Positions 12,925-23,103 of a stretch of DNA of 64,000 bases are shown one piece after another (the first letter of the stretch is position 1; every line of letters starts with the position of its first letter). The position numbers were made by a program, and so were the translations under genes. The DNA is from Leptodactylus fallax (taxonomy: Eukaryota; Chordata; Amphibia; Anura; Leptodactylidae): the NCBI GenBank assembly GCA_947044405.1, contig CAMRHE010000645.1, positions 620,001 to 684,000 of the forward strand, in the 5' to 3' direction. Below the pieces are notes generated by a model. That model saw only the letters and a program-made list of their open reading frames with translations. It had not been told where the DNA came from and did not search any database.

Positions 12925-13330
12925 TGTTGTCCAGGCAGATTTTTTATGATTTATCCTCAGCATAGGCTATAAATACCTGATCTGTAGGGGGCCCACCCCA
13001 GACCGATCAGCTGTATGGAACCACTTCCAGCGCCTGTCCTGTACACAATACAGGGCTGGAAGCAGAAAGCTCTGCCCACTGTATATTAGCCGGGCACCTT
13101 CACTGCATCTCAGCACATATTGAAGTCAGTGGGAGCTGAAATGCAGTGAAGGCGCCGGGCTGCTGTACAGCGAATGAAGCTTTCTGCTTCCGGTCCTGTG
13201 TTGTGTACAGAACGGGAGCTGGAAGTGGTTCTGTACAGCTGATGGGGCCGTGTGTCAGCCCCCTAGCGATCAGGTATTTATGGCCTATCGTGAGGATAGG
13301 CCATAAAAGACGTTAACCCTGGACAACCCC
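12925..13330. repeat. Foldback element, about 200-bp arms
   Basis: The left arm (GTCCAGG...ATAAATACCTGATC...CCACTTCCAGC...) is repeated in inverse in the right arm ending GGACAACCCC, with the centre near 13128. The whole would fold into a long imperfect hairpin. No coding capacity. Confidence 0.8.
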
Positions 13331-14572
13331 ATTAATATGCCCCACACAGTTTAATGTACCCCCCACAGGATGTTAGCCTCCATCACTGCCCCCACTCAAT
13401 ATAATGGCCCCATCACTGTTCCCCATACAGTTTGGGGGACCAGTGCAGAGACCACTGTATTGGAGGCCATTAAAAAATTTGGCCCAGATGACCCCTTTAA
13501 AGAGGTTGTGCATAAATTGGAGAGACCACTGTGGCGGCTGCATACTCACCTGTCCCCAGCACCCCATTGTCCCCCGCCTATGTCTGTTCGGTCTTATGCG
13601 ACGCCTCATTTCTAGAAATCCTGTGCCTAATTGGTCTTAGTGGTCACATGAGGTGCAGGACTCCCAGCAAGAAGGCGCTGGCACAAGACTGAATGGACAC
13701 TGGCAGCGGACAATGAAGTATGCTTTTTTTTTTTATTTATCTATTTATTTATTTTTTTATTTTACACCTCCTGCTCGCCACATACATTGCTCCAATTCCT
13801 GGACAACCTCTTTAAAGGATTTATCCATCTTTCTAATATTGATTGTCCTTAGGATAAGCCATCTATATTACATCTGCGGGGGTACAACAGCCAGGACCTC
13901 TGCAGATTAGCTATTCCAGGGCAGTGCGGCTACTGGTAATGGTAACAATTCTAGGAGCCATGCTGTTCACTTGCCATACAGTGTAGCTTAGTTTAGTTGT
14001 AGTTTAGGTAGTGCAGTGGTGCACATCGTATGGCAGGTGAGCAGCATGGCTCCCGACATGTTATTTCCTTTAGCCGCCCTGTCTCTGTACTGCTGATCTG
14101 CAGGGGTCCTGGCAGTGGCCCCCTAGAAACAATTCCACTGGTGAGCGGTAGACATCCCAGTCCGACGCTGCTAAAAAGTGTTGAGTTTTGGACAAAGGGT
14201 CCTGTGGATACAGTATGTTTTACTACTATTGTCTTTGCTCTCTCATGGCCCAAATGATCTGTATACAATTCAACTGCAATTTTGAGGAGAGCATTCTCTG
14301 TCCATAGCTCAGAGAGCCCTTTTATGAGCACAATTCGCTCTAAGTATCACCAGATTGAAGTCCAGATTAATAGAATTGTTAAATGAGCTAGCTCAGAGAA
14401 TCAAGACACCACACACGTCATCATGGTGTGTTAAGTGGATTCTAAACATTGCATAGACAAAGAGAAGGTGCAATTAGTATAATTCACATAACATGATTGG
14501 GTATAAAGTTATAACATAGGTTTTAGCAAATAACTATTGGATAAAGCACAGAAGATGATGCATTCCATTATA
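13331..14572. other. Gene-free interval
   Basis: 13331-13620 holds a short decayed minisatellite (ATGGCCCCATCACTGTTCCCC type). 13700-13760 is T/A-rich simple sequence. No gene seen. Confidence 0.5.
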
Positions 14573-15508
14573 CACATGTGGACAAAATTGTTGGTACCCC
14601 TCATTTAATGAAATAAAAACCCACAATGATCACAGAAATAACTTGAATCTGACAAAAGTAATAATATATAAAAATTCTATGAAAATGAACAAAAGAAAGT
14701 CAGACATTGCTTTTCAACCATGCTTCAACAGAATTTTTTTTAAAAAGAAAACTCATGAAACAGGCCTGGACAGAAATGATGGTACTCTTAACTTAATATT
14801 TTGTTGCACAACCTTTTGAGGCCATCACTGCAATCAAACGATTCCTGTAACTGTCAATGAGACTTCTGCACCTCTCAACAGGTATTTTGGCCACTCCTCG
14901 TGAGCAAACTGCTCCAGTTGTCTCAGGTTTGAAGGGTGCCTTTTCCAGACGGCATGTTTCAGCTCCTTCCAAAGATGCTCAATAGGATTTAGTCAAGGCT
15001 CATAGAAGGCCACTTCAGAATAGTCCAATATTTTCCTCTTAGCCATTATTGGGTGTTTTTAGCTGTGTGTTTTGGGTCATTATCCTGTTGCAAGACCCAT
15101 GACCTGCAACTGCAACCAAGCTTTCTGACACTGGGCAGCATATTTCTCTCTAGAATCCCTTGATAGTCTTGAGATTTCATTGTACCCTGCACAGATTCAA
15201 GACACCCTGTGCCAGATACAGCAAAGCCGCCCCAAAAAAAAACAGGGCCCCCCCCAGGTTCCACAGGAGGGAGAGGGCCCTTCAAAAAAAAAGCCCCATT
15301 TTCCCCTTTGGGGAAAGAGGGGGGGGGGGCCTTTCCAAAAAATTAAATTTTTTTTTCTTTTTAGTCCATAGGACATTTTCCCAGAAGCTTTGTGGCTTGT
15401 GAACATGTAGTTTGGCAAATTATTTTTGTCAGATTAAAGTTATTTCTGTGACCATTGTGGGTTTTTCTTTCATTAAAAGAGGGGTACCAACAATTTTGTC
15501 CACGTGCG
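14573..15508 (-). mobile_element. Tc1/mariner element, truncated copy 1
   Basis: Ends with the inverted termini CACATGTGGACAAAATTG and its complement, with TA duplicated outside. The minus strand encodes part of a Tc1-type transposase ([14 protein letters not shown] at about 15049-15093). Same family as 56366-57379. The stretch 15225-15362 is abnormal homopolymer-like sequence where the sister copy has ordinary sequence. Confidence 0.88.
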
Positions 15509-15632
15509 TAGATAACAGTTTTCTTCAAGGAGGATGAGCTCTCTGAACATCGCCCTAGCATGGTCCACAATGCAGATGTTCTTCCTCTGATTTCTGTTTC
15601 CTTAGGTTTCTCCCTTTAATAGAGGACTATAT

Positions 15633-16609
15633 TGTGAACCGAGAGCAAGGCAGGTGGTTTGGACTCCGCAACCAGAAATGAACGCACACGCGGTAGTTCA
15701 AGAAAAAAATATATATTTACTATAAGTTAATAAAGGTTAATTAAAGGTAAAATGACAGGGCTAAAGACAAGCAAAATATACAATATAGCATGAACAATTT
15801 CAAGGCAAATTCTGCAATGGTTTCTACTTTTACTCTGTCCACTTCTGCAGTATGGACACTGAATGAACAATATACTCAAAACTATCCCTAACTGACCCTG
15901 ACTTCACATTTGGGTGCACCCCCTTTTCCCCAGTGGTCCAGGTGGACCGCTTACAGTCCGTAGAAGCGCGCGGTGGGGCCCAAAGTCGGTCCTTTCTTTT
16001 ATAGTGAAGCGTCCTCTCCTCACGGTTATCAGGATCTTGGGAGAAATGAAGTCCTCTTTAACAGACAGGGAAACCAACTGAATGCAATGTAATCCAACAG
16101 CAGATTCCACTCAGCATACTGACAGTCCTGCCGAATCCATACACTGAGCTGGGATGTAAGCCGGGATTTAGCAGGTGCCGTCCAGTACATCAACAGCACT
16201 GCGAGTCTCTATCTGTGGTATCCATATACACAGTCACAATGTCAGTCTCACTGATCAGCCACTGAGCACAGTTCCTTTCACGTGGACTCACTAGTCCTGT
16301 TGTCTCTTTACACTCTGTTTGTCTCTGGACCAAGATACAGCTTAGCTGCACAGAAAAATCTCCACACCAGTTCAATACAACACTTGCCAAGATGGCTGCT
16401 GCTCTCTGTCTCGTCACTTCCTGCTTCTCTGCTCACACTCTGTCTGCAGAACAGGCAAGCTGACATAAAAGGGGGGGGGGTCTCACTCCAGCATCATGTC
16501 ACAGTTACAATGGCTGCTGTCTTAAAGGAACAGAATCACAGAAATACATTCAACATTAACAATTTATACAGACAAATAAAGCTTAGGACAACATTTGCTG
16601 TCTCTTACA
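15633..16609 (-). repeat. 3' LTR of the gypsy element
   Basis: Second LTR of the same element, directly downstream of the polypurine tract on the minus strand. It differs from the 5' LTR by a handful of bases: for example A/T near 15863, C/T in the T-run near 15993, A/T near 16466, T/G near 16595, plus poly-A and poly-G length. The outer edge abuts the ATAT target duplication. Confidence 0.93.
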
Positions 16610-16626
16610 TATTCCCCCCCCACTTT
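16610..16626 (-). promoter_or_regulatory. Polypurine tract of the gypsy element
   Basis: Minus-strand AAAGTGGGGGGGGAATA lies directly before the 3' LTR and overlaps the pol stop codon. This is the standard site for plus-strand DNA priming. Confidence 0.85.
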
Positions 16627-19600
16627 AAGATTGGCAGTCCCTGCCTATGACTGTATATCCAGAGGGTCGTACTTTTATGCACAGGGTGGTAGTATACCGA
16701 TGTATGGCAGGCCAAACAAACTCATCCTGCGCATACCGAACAGGGGGAATACCAGCATTTGGCCTAGTGGTCCGTCTGAGGACCGGTGGTATATTATGGG
16801 GTGCTGCAGCTATGGGCTGAGAAGGACCAGCGGATTCCGCACCAGAGGGGGCACAGACCGGAGATACAGTAGTCACAGGTGGAACATCCCCAGGAGCAGG
16901 GATCGGCCAACAATCATCCTCCTCGTCGGAGGCCCATTCCGCACCTCCATTCTCTGACTGTGGGAGCTCATTCACATTGGCAGGCCCATTGTGATTTGTC
17001 CCTTCAGAATGACACAGGCGCAACATATTTCGGTGAAGTACTCGAACACAATCAGTTCCTTCTTTCTGGACCTGGTACACTGGCCCATTCGCATACTTGC
17101 GGCCAACAACACGATACGGCAAAGCCTCCCATCTGCTTTCCAATTTCCCTTGGGGTTTCTTGACACGAACTAGCACCAGGTCGCCTGGTTGCAATGGTGC
17201 TTCTTGCACTGGGGTCTTATCAGGATGGGGATGTTCTTGCAGGCGCTGCCGCACCAATCGATGGATCGTCTCAAGTCTCTGCCGATGCGCCCGCACCCAA
17301 GAGGTTGGATCCCTCGGAGGGAACCCATCCACATCATTCAACTGTAATTCTCCTATACTTCGCCCAGACCGCCCAAAGAGAAGTGTATAAGGAGAGTACC
17401 CCGTTGTAGAATGGACCTGATTGTTATAGGCCCACACCATTTCAGACAAGAACTGAGGCCACTGTAACTTCTTGTCTTCCTCCAGAGTCCGCAGCATCTG
17501 TAGCAGAGTTCTGTTGAATCTTTCACAGGCCCCATTTCCCTGAGGGTGGTATGGAGTCGTGTGCGACTTCTTTATCCCGTAGATACGTTGAACTTCTTTC
17601 ATTACGTGTCCCTCAAAGCAGGCGCCCTGGTCGGAGTGGATGCGTTGGGGGCACCCATATACTCGAATGAAATCTTGGCACAGAGCACGAGCTGCTGACT
17701 CAGCTGTCTGGTCCTTGGTGGCGGTTACCACTGCAAATTTGGTGAAGTGATCCACCATTACGAGGCAATACTGGTGTCCGCTATTGGATGGGCCCACCAT
17801 TAGATAGTCTATCATGACAATTTCTAAAGGTTCCTGGGTCACGATGGTTTGCAGGGGAGCTCTCTGTTCTATTGCCTTATGGATCTCACAAGTTCGACAG
17901 CTGCGGCATACTTCTTCGACCATTTGACGAAGACCAGGGCAGTAAATCAGTCGCTGTAACCAACGAAAGGTCTTCTCATGACCAAAATGTCCATTCTTAT
18001 TATGAGCCTCAACTGCCAAGGAGCGAGCCAGTTCACTAGGCACCACAATTTGGTATCGAATGTCGATCTCAGAAGGTAAATAGACCTTTCGGCATAGCAC
18101 TCCATTTTTCATCTCCAACTTTTCCCACTGACTCAAAACAGATAATATCTCACGTGTCAGTCGTTCTCTTTCCTCTCTACAGGGCTTCTGGCCTTTCTCA
18201 ACACACTTGATCATCTGCGCCAGCCCCTCATGGGTCTGTTGTATCTGTGCCCATTCCTGTCGTGAGGGACCAAAGAAAGGAGCCATTTCAGTCCCCTCCA
18301 TCTCAAACTGATTAGTGGCGGTCAAGGCCTGTGAAAATCTGCTGAAATCGGGCACCTCCACATGCTCCAACTCATGATCCACGTCTTCTGTGGGGGTCTG
18401 GGCAGTTACCCTAGAAAGTCCGTCAGCATTCTGGTTCTCTGTCTTGGACCGATACTTAATGCGGTAATTGAATGTAGACATTCGGGCTATCCACCTCTGC
18501 TCTAACGCCCCGAGCTTGGCATTTTCCAGGTGAGCTAGTGGGTTGTTGTCAGTCAGTACTAAAACTTCAGCACCGGTCAAATATTCAGAGAATTTCTCGG
18601 TCATGGCCCATACCAGTGCCAACAGCTCCAATTTAAATGAACTATAATTCTCGGGGTTTCTTTCAGAATCTCTCAAAGACCGGCTGCCGTACGCTATGAC
18701 CCTCTCCTGGCCATCCTGAAGCTGGGAAAGCACTGCTCCAAGACCATACAGGCTTGCATCTGTATATAGCTGGAACGGCAAGTGGTAATCAGCATATGCC
18801 AAGATTGGGGCTGTTGTCAGTGCATCCTTCAATGCCTGGAAGGCTTGTTCCTGTTCAGGTCCCCACTTCACGGACCGGTTCTTTGGACCACCGGATGTGC
18901 CTCGTAGGGGAGCATTAAGTGGTGCTGCTACCTTGGCGAAATCCTTAATAAACCGTCGATAGTAACCGGCTACTCCAAGGAACGCCCTCACTTCTCGCAG
19001 GGTAGTCGGTATCGGCCAATCTTGAACAGCCGCTATCTTGTCTCTTGATGGTCTCACCCCTTCTCCTGATACGCGGTGACCCAAGTAATCAATTTCAGAT
19101 TGGAACAACCGACATTTACTGGGTTTCAATTTGAGCCCATGTTCCCGCAATCTTCGAAATACTTGCCCCAACTGGTGGAGATGGTCTTCAAAGGTCGCAG
19201 AATACACTATAATGTCATCCAAGTAGATGAGAGCGAACTCAAAGTTGAAGTCACCGAGACATTTCTCCATCAACCGCTGAAACGTTCCGGGTGCATTTGT
19301 CAACCCGAAGGGCATCCGGTTAAATTCGTATAGTCCCATGGGCAAGATGAATGCCGTCTTCTCCTTGTCTTTTGTGGCCATCGGCACCTGCCAATACCCA
19401 CTAGCCAGATCTAGTGAGGAGAAGTACCGGGCTCTCCCTAGCGCTGAGAGGGACTCCTCAATCCGTGGCAAGGGGTAGGAATCTCGTACGGTGCAAGCGT
19501 TTAACTTCCGATAGTCTACGCAAAATCGGATGGACCCATCTTTTTTTCTTACTAACACCACAGGAGCCGCCCAGGGACTCTGGCTTTCTTGGATGATCCC

Positions 19601-20767
19601 ACCCTGTAGCATCTTAGCTAACAGTTCTTTCACTTCCTGATACAACTGTGGAGGAATTTGTCGGTAGCGCTCTCTAATTGGAGGGGTGTCTCCTGTGGGA
19701 ATCTCATGGTAGATCCCTGTGGTACATCCAAAATCTTCAGCATACCGTGCAAAGGTGGCTTGGTTCTCCCACAACAGCTCATCTACCTTCTGCACCCATT
19801 CCAGAGAACATGAACTTACATCCATCTTCATCTGTTCTCGAATTGCACAGCCATTCCATTCAGAGGTGGGTTCCTCATCTTCTCCCATGGACACAGTTAC
19901 GGTCCACTCATCCCTTTCAGTCGGCTTCAGCTGCATTGGAGTTACTTTCCTTACTTCCTCCGGAGTCACATAGATGTTAGCCAGCAGCCTCCCTGGGGTC
20001 AGGTCCACACTCTGGTCCTGAGTGTTTACACATCGAAGTGGTACTCTTCCATTGCGAACTATTGCCAAGGAACGGGCCACTAGCGGATCAACACCTCCTT
20101 CGGCTGCCTGCAGTGGTTCTACCAACACAGCTATGCCCTCTAGTTTCCGACAGGTGCCTACGGGCATGGACACTATTGTCTCCCGACTGGGTGGCAGTGT
20201 AACTTTTGTATGCAAAGGAACTGAAATTCGAGCCAGAGGACGCTGTGCATCTGAACTTTTCTGTAAGCCACATGTCCGGATCAGCCGCTGGAAAGCTGTT
20301 TGAGTAGGCCGATGGGTGGTGGTTTCTTTCCAATAACCGTGACCTTTCTTTTCAAAGAGGATCTGATCTAATTCTTTTAACACATTCATCCCCAAAATGA
20401 CAGGGACCTTTACTTCATGTGACTCCTGTACCACCACAATGCCTTTCCTACCTAGATCTTGGCCACATACCCGGACATTCATCCAGGCCACTCCCACGAC
20501 TGGAACTGGTAACTGGTTAGCTGCGACCACTCGTACGAATGTATGGGGATCATATTTCACATGTTGCCGGAAGTACCGTTCATAACAGTCTATACTCAAG
20601 GTCGTTACTTGGGAACCCGTGTCAATCATCCCGGTAACCGGAATACCCTCCATTTCCACCTGTATGACAGGACTTGCAGCGATCAGGTCATCATCAGGGC
20701 ATTCTCCCCACATAGTCTCCTTGTCAGTCTCCCCTAATACACGCCCTTCAGCAGCAGGGGACTTCAG
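16625..20767 (-). CDS. pol: Retrotransposon Pol: protease, RT, RNase H, integrase
   Basis: Replication polyprotein of the Ty3/gypsy element, probably made as a Gag-Pol fusion by -1 frameshifting. The first ATG in the pol frame is at 20713, and residues below are counted from it. Aspartic protease active site DTG at 31-33. Reverse transcriptase with catalytic D435 (LDLASGYWQ) and YLDD at 497-500. RNase H with D652 in YTDAS. Integrase zinc-binding HHCC region starting about H904/H909, then catalytic D969, D1028 and E1064 with exactly 35 residues between the last two (D,D35E). A GPY/F-like module (LPYRVV...GPVYQV) follows. Domain order PR-RT-RH-IN is standard for Ty3/gypsy, and no chromodomain is evident. 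The 1362-codon frame has no stop or frameshift. Its TAA overlaps the polypurine tract. Confidence 0.97.
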   Translation of the reverse strand: MKSPAAEGRVLGETDKETMWGECPDDDLIAASPVIQVEMEGIPVTGMIDTGSQVTTLSIDCYERYFRQHVKYDPHTFVRVVAANQLPVPVVGVAWMNVRVCGQDLGRKGIVVVQESHEVKVPVILGMNVLKELDQILFEKKGHGYWKETTTHRPTQTAFQRLIRTCGLQKSSDAQRPLARISVPLHTKVTLPPSRETIVSMPVGTCRKLEGIAVLVEPLQAAEGGVDPLVARSLAIVRNGRVPLRCVNTQDQSVDLTPGRLLANIYVTPEEVRKVTPMQLKPTERDEWTVTVSMGEDEEPTSEWNGCAIREQMKMDVSSCSLEWVQKVDELLWENQATFARYAEDFGCTTGIYHEIPTGDTPPIRERYRQIPPQLYQEVKELLAKMLQGGIIQESQSPWAAPVVLVRKKDGSIRFCVDYRKLNACTVRDSYPLPRIEESLSALGRARYFSSLDLASGYWQVPMATKDKEKTAFILPMGLYEFNRMPFGLTNAPGTFQRLMEKCLGDFNFEFALIYLDDIIVYSATFEDHLHQLGQVFRRLREHGLKLKPSKCRLFQSEIDYLGHRVSGEGVRPSRDKIAAVQDWPIPTTLREVRAFLGVAGYYRRFIKDFAKVAAPLNAPLRGTSGGPKNRSVKWGPEQEQAFQALKDALTTAPILAYADYHLPFQLYTDASLYGLGAVLSQLQDGQERVIAYGSRSLRDSERNPENYSSFKLELLALVWAMTEKFSEYLTGAEVLVLTDNNPLAHLENAKLGALEQRWIARMSTFNYRIKYRSKTENQNADGLSRVTAQTPTEDVDHELEHVEVPDFSRFSQALTATNQFEMEGTEMAPFFGPSRQEWAQIQQTHEGLAQMIKCVEKGQKPCREERERLTREILSVLSQWEKLEMKNGVLCRKVYLPSEIDIRYQIVVPSELARSLAVEAHNKNGHFGHEKTFRWLQRLIYCPGLRQMVEEVCRSCRTCEIHKAIEQRAPLQTIVTQEPLEIVMIDYLMVGPSNSGHQYCLVMVDHFTKFAVVTATKDQTAESAARALCQDFIRVYGCPQRIHSDQGACFEGHVMKEVQRIYGIKKSHTTPYHPQGNGACERFNRTLLQMLRTLEEDKKLQWPQFLSEMVWAYNNQVHSTTGYSPYTLLFGRSGRSIGELQLNDVDGFPPRDPTSWVRAHRQRLETIHRLVRQRLQEHPHPDKTPVQEAPLQPGDLVLVRVKKPQGKLESRWEALPYRVVGRKYANGPVYQVQKEGTDCVRVLHRNMLRLCHSEGTNHNGPANVNELPQSENGGAEWASDEEDDCWPIPAPGDVPPVTTVSPVCAPSGAESAGPSQPIAAAPHNIPPVLRRTTRPNAGIPPVRYAQDEFVWPAIHRYTTTLCIKVRPSGYTVIGRDCQS

Positions 20768-21789
20768 TTTAACGGCGGTCTCTCATAAGTTTGTCGCTGC
20801 TCTGGACATCTAGCAGCAACGTGGCCCATCCGTCCACACTCCCAGCAGCGTATCCCCCGTCGTTCTGGCCATCTGTTTGGGCCCCTTCGGTAAGCCCCTT
20901 CGATTTCTCCTGAGCACTGCACTAAATGATTTGGACCCCTTCGGTAGGTCCTATCCTCACCCCTCCAGCGGGGTGGTGGGTGATTCTGACTTGCTGGGTG
21001 TGGATGGCTCACCCTTTCATCTCCAGTCTTCTGGAAGTCTGCAATTTTCATAGACTGCTCATCACAACGAGTGTGCAAGTGTTCCATTTGTTCTTGCAGT
21101 TTCTGCATTACTGTGAGAATTTCTTTAACCGTCCCTTTTTCTACTGTCTCTGAGCCAGAACTAGCCCCCTGTGACAAAGTAACTCCAACTGCGGTCTGCG
21201 GCCTCGGGACCATACTATTGGCACGGGAGATGGCCTCTACCTGTACATCATGGAATTTAGCATCAGTCTCTCGTCGTATAAAATCCTGCATAGTCACAGT
21301 TAAACTGCCGTCACGTATCCCCAGGACAAACTGGTCACGGAGAGTCCGATCAGGGTTACAGAAGGCTGGCGAGCCCCCTCTTTCCTTCCTTTGAATATCT
21401 CGGAGCAGTTCTTGTAGGGCATTTGCATATTGGGGAAGGCTTTCATTCTCCTGTTGTACCCTCTGGAAGAACCGAGCCTGCAGAGACCCCAGCAATGCAG
21501 TTTCTCCATAGATGGTTTCTAGAATCTGGACTACTTGCTCAAATGTCTGCCTTTGTTCAAATGGCCTCAGTATCACCGTGGTCTTAGCATCCCCTTGTAA
21601 TGTCAATATTGCTAGCTCTACTAGTACTTCTGGTGCGGTCTGGTACATTCGCTGTATCATTCGTATCTGTTCCACCCACATACTCACTGACATATTATTG
21701 CCATCAAATTTAGCTAACTGACTCATTATAGCCCCTGCTGGCATTCTTCCTCCAGCACCATTCTCCCGAACGGGTGCGTCACCGTCCAT
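20764..21789 (-). CDS. gag: Retrotransposon Gag with CCHC zinc knuckle
   Basis: Structural capsid/nucleocapsid polyprotein of the gypsy element, 341 codons from the ATG at 21789. The frame is open further upstream into the LTR, but only from a TTG, and the ATG lies 34 bp inside the primer site, as expected for a leader. The central part is hydrophilic and helical, with a typical Gag capsid-like region (AILTLQGDAK, FEQVVQILE). A CX2CX4HX4C zinc knuckle sits at residues 315-328 (CWECGRMGHVAARC), near the C-terminus. The stop codon immediately follows a slippery heptamer, so most ribosomes should make Gag and a minority a Gag-Pol fusion. No lesion is seen. Confidence 0.93.
   Translation of the reverse strand: MDGDAPVRENGAGGRMPAGAIMSQLAKFDGNNMSVSMWVEQIRMIQRMYQTAPEVLVELAILTLQGDAKTTVILRPFEQRQTFEQVVQILETIYGETALLGSLQARFFQRVQQENESLPQYANALQELLRDIQRKERGGSPAFCNPDRTLRDQFVLGIRDGSLTVTMQDFIRRETDAKFHDVQVEAISRANSMVPRPQTAVGVTLSQGASSGSETVEKGTVKEILTVMQKLQEQMEHLHTRCDEQSMKIADFQKTGDERVSHPHPASQNHPPPRWRGEDRTYRRGPNHLVQCSGEIEGAYRRGPNRWPERRGIRCWECGRMGHVAARCPEQRQTYERPPLN
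20767..20773 (-). promoter_or_regulatory. -1 ribosomal frameshift slippery site (GTTAAAC)
   Basis: On the minus strand the last two sense codons of gag are TTA AAC, preceded by G and followed by TGA, giving the canonical X XXY YYZ-type heptamer G TTA AAC. The pol frame is exactly -1 relative to gag and is open from 20782, so a slip here joins gag to pol directly. A possible stem of TCCCCT with AGGGGA lies five bases downstream (20756-20761 with 20730-20735). The heptamer is a known slippery sequence in other systems; its use here is inferred. Confidence 0.8.
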
Positions 21790-21801
21790 TCTGGTAAGCG
21801 G

Positions 21802-21819
21802 ATCCTGCCGACTACGCCA
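21802..21819 (-). promoter_or_regulatory. Primer binding site, tRNA-Ser
   Basis: Minus-strand TGGCGTAGTCGGCAGGAT starts three bases inside the 5' LTR. It is the complement of the 3' end (including CCA) of vertebrate tRNA-Ser(AGA-type), recalled as ending ATCCTGCCGACTACG. The match is 18 of 18 positions as remembered, and the next base outward differs. It is the expected site for minus-strand DNA priming. Confidence 0.85.
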
Positions 21820-21822
21820 ATT

Positions 21823-22798
21823 TGTGAACCGAGAGCAAGGCAGGTGGTTTGGACTCCGCAACCAGAAATGAACGCACACGCGGTAGTTCAAGAAAAAAAA
21901 TATATATTTACTATAAGTTAATAAAGGTTAATTAAAGGTAAAATGACAGGGCTAAAGACAAGCAAAATATACAATATAGCATGAACAATTTCAAGGCAAA
22001 TTCTGCAATGGTTTCTACTTTTACTCTGTCCACTTCTGCAGTATGGACACTGAATGAACAATATTCTCAAAACTATCCCTAACTGACCCTGACTTCACAT
22101 TTGGGTGCACCCCCTTTTCCCCAGTGGTCCAGGTGGACCGCTTACAGTCCGTAGAAGCGCGCGGTGGGGCCCAAAGTCGGTCCTTTTTTTTATAGTGAAG
22201 CGTCCTCTCCTCACGGTTATCAGGATCTTGGGAGAAATGAAGTCCTCTTTAACAGACAGGGAAACCAACTGAATGCAATGTAATCCAACAGCAGATTCCA
22301 CTCAGCATACTGACAGTCCTGCCGAATCCATACACTGAGCTGGGATGTAAGCCGGGATTTAGCAGGTGCCGTCCAGTACATCAACAGCACTGCGAGTCTC
22401 TATCTGTGGTATCCATATACACAGTCACAATGTCAGTCTCACTGATCAGCCACTGAGCACAGTTCCTTTCACGTGGACTCACTAGTCCTGTTGTCTCTTT
22501 ACACTCTGTTTGTCTCTGGACCAAGATACAGCTTAGCTGCACAGAAAAATCTCCACACCAGTTCAATACAACACTTGCCAAGATGGCTGCTGCTCTCTGT
22601 CTCGTCACTTCCTGCTTCTCTGCTCACACTCTGTCTGCAGAACAGGCAAGCTGACTTAAAAGGGGGGGGTCTCACTCCAGCATCATGTCACAGTTACAAT
22701 GGCTGCTGTCTTAAAGGAACAGAATCACAGAAATACATTCAACATTAACAATTTATACAGACAAATAAAGCTTAGGACAACATTGGCTGTCTCTTACA
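21823..22798 (-). repeat. 5' LTR of the gypsy element
   Basis: Transcription-side LTR of the minus-strand retrotransposon. It runs TG...CA and is nearly identical to 15633-16609. A TATAAAA motif (minus strand, 22188-22194) lies about 600 bp into the LTR, a plausible core promoter with U3 upstream and R/U5 of about 340 bp downstream. The short frames inside it repeat identically in the other LTR and are not genes. Confidence 0.93.
22188..22194 (-). promoter_or_regulatory. TATA box in gypsy 5' LTR
   Basis: TATAAAA on the minus strand at a suitable place between U3 and the leader of the retrotransposon. The other LTR has the same motif interrupted by one C in the following run. Function is inferred from position only. 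Confidence 0.5.
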
Positions 22799-23058
22799 AT
22801 ATATCTGCTCCATCGGCGGGGAACATGCTTTGTACCCCCGCCTGGGTGGCTGTTAGTTTGGAAGGGAGAGGAGCGGGGGGTGGGGGGGGGTGTTTGGGGG
22901 GGGAGTTTTTGTTGGGGGGGGGGCGGCCCCCCCCTCTGTGTGAAAAACAAAATAAAAAAAAATAAAAAAAAAAATATAGAAAAATTTTTTAACTCCTTCG
23001 ATTTTTTTTAATTTTTTTTTTTTTGTGGGGAAAAAAGCAAAAAAAAGTTAAAGGAGAA

Positions 23059-23102
<44 letters not shown>
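23059..23102. repeat. 44-base poly-G run
   Basis: An uninterrupted G tract following 200 bases of collapsed homopolymers. Probably unreliable sequence; see findings. Confidence 0.7.

Positions 23103-23103
<1 letters not shown>

Larger units (their letters stand above)
15633..22798 (-). mobile_element. Complete Ty3/gypsy LTR retrotransposon (7.2 kb)
   Basis: A full-length Metaviridae-type element read on the minus strand. It has two LTRs of 976-977 bp beginning TGTAAGAGACAG and ending TTCACA, a tRNA-Ser primer binding site, gag, a -1 frameshift site, pol (protease, reverse transcriptase, RNase H, integrase), and a polypurine tract against the 3' LTR. A 4-bp ATAT duplication flanks it (15629-15632 and 22799-22802). 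By eye the LTRs differ at about four substitutions plus homopolymer length changes, so the insertion is young. Both reading frames are open throughout. There is no env frame, because the pol stop overlaps the polypurine tract. It may be autonomous. Confidence 0.95.

Noticed and set aside
16282..16650. 122-codon plus-strand frame in the 3' LTR
   Set aside because: It is antisense to the element and differs from the other LTR by indels; no protein family.
16610..16650. env gene in the gypsy element
   Set aside because: The pol stop overlaps the polypurine tract, leaving no room.
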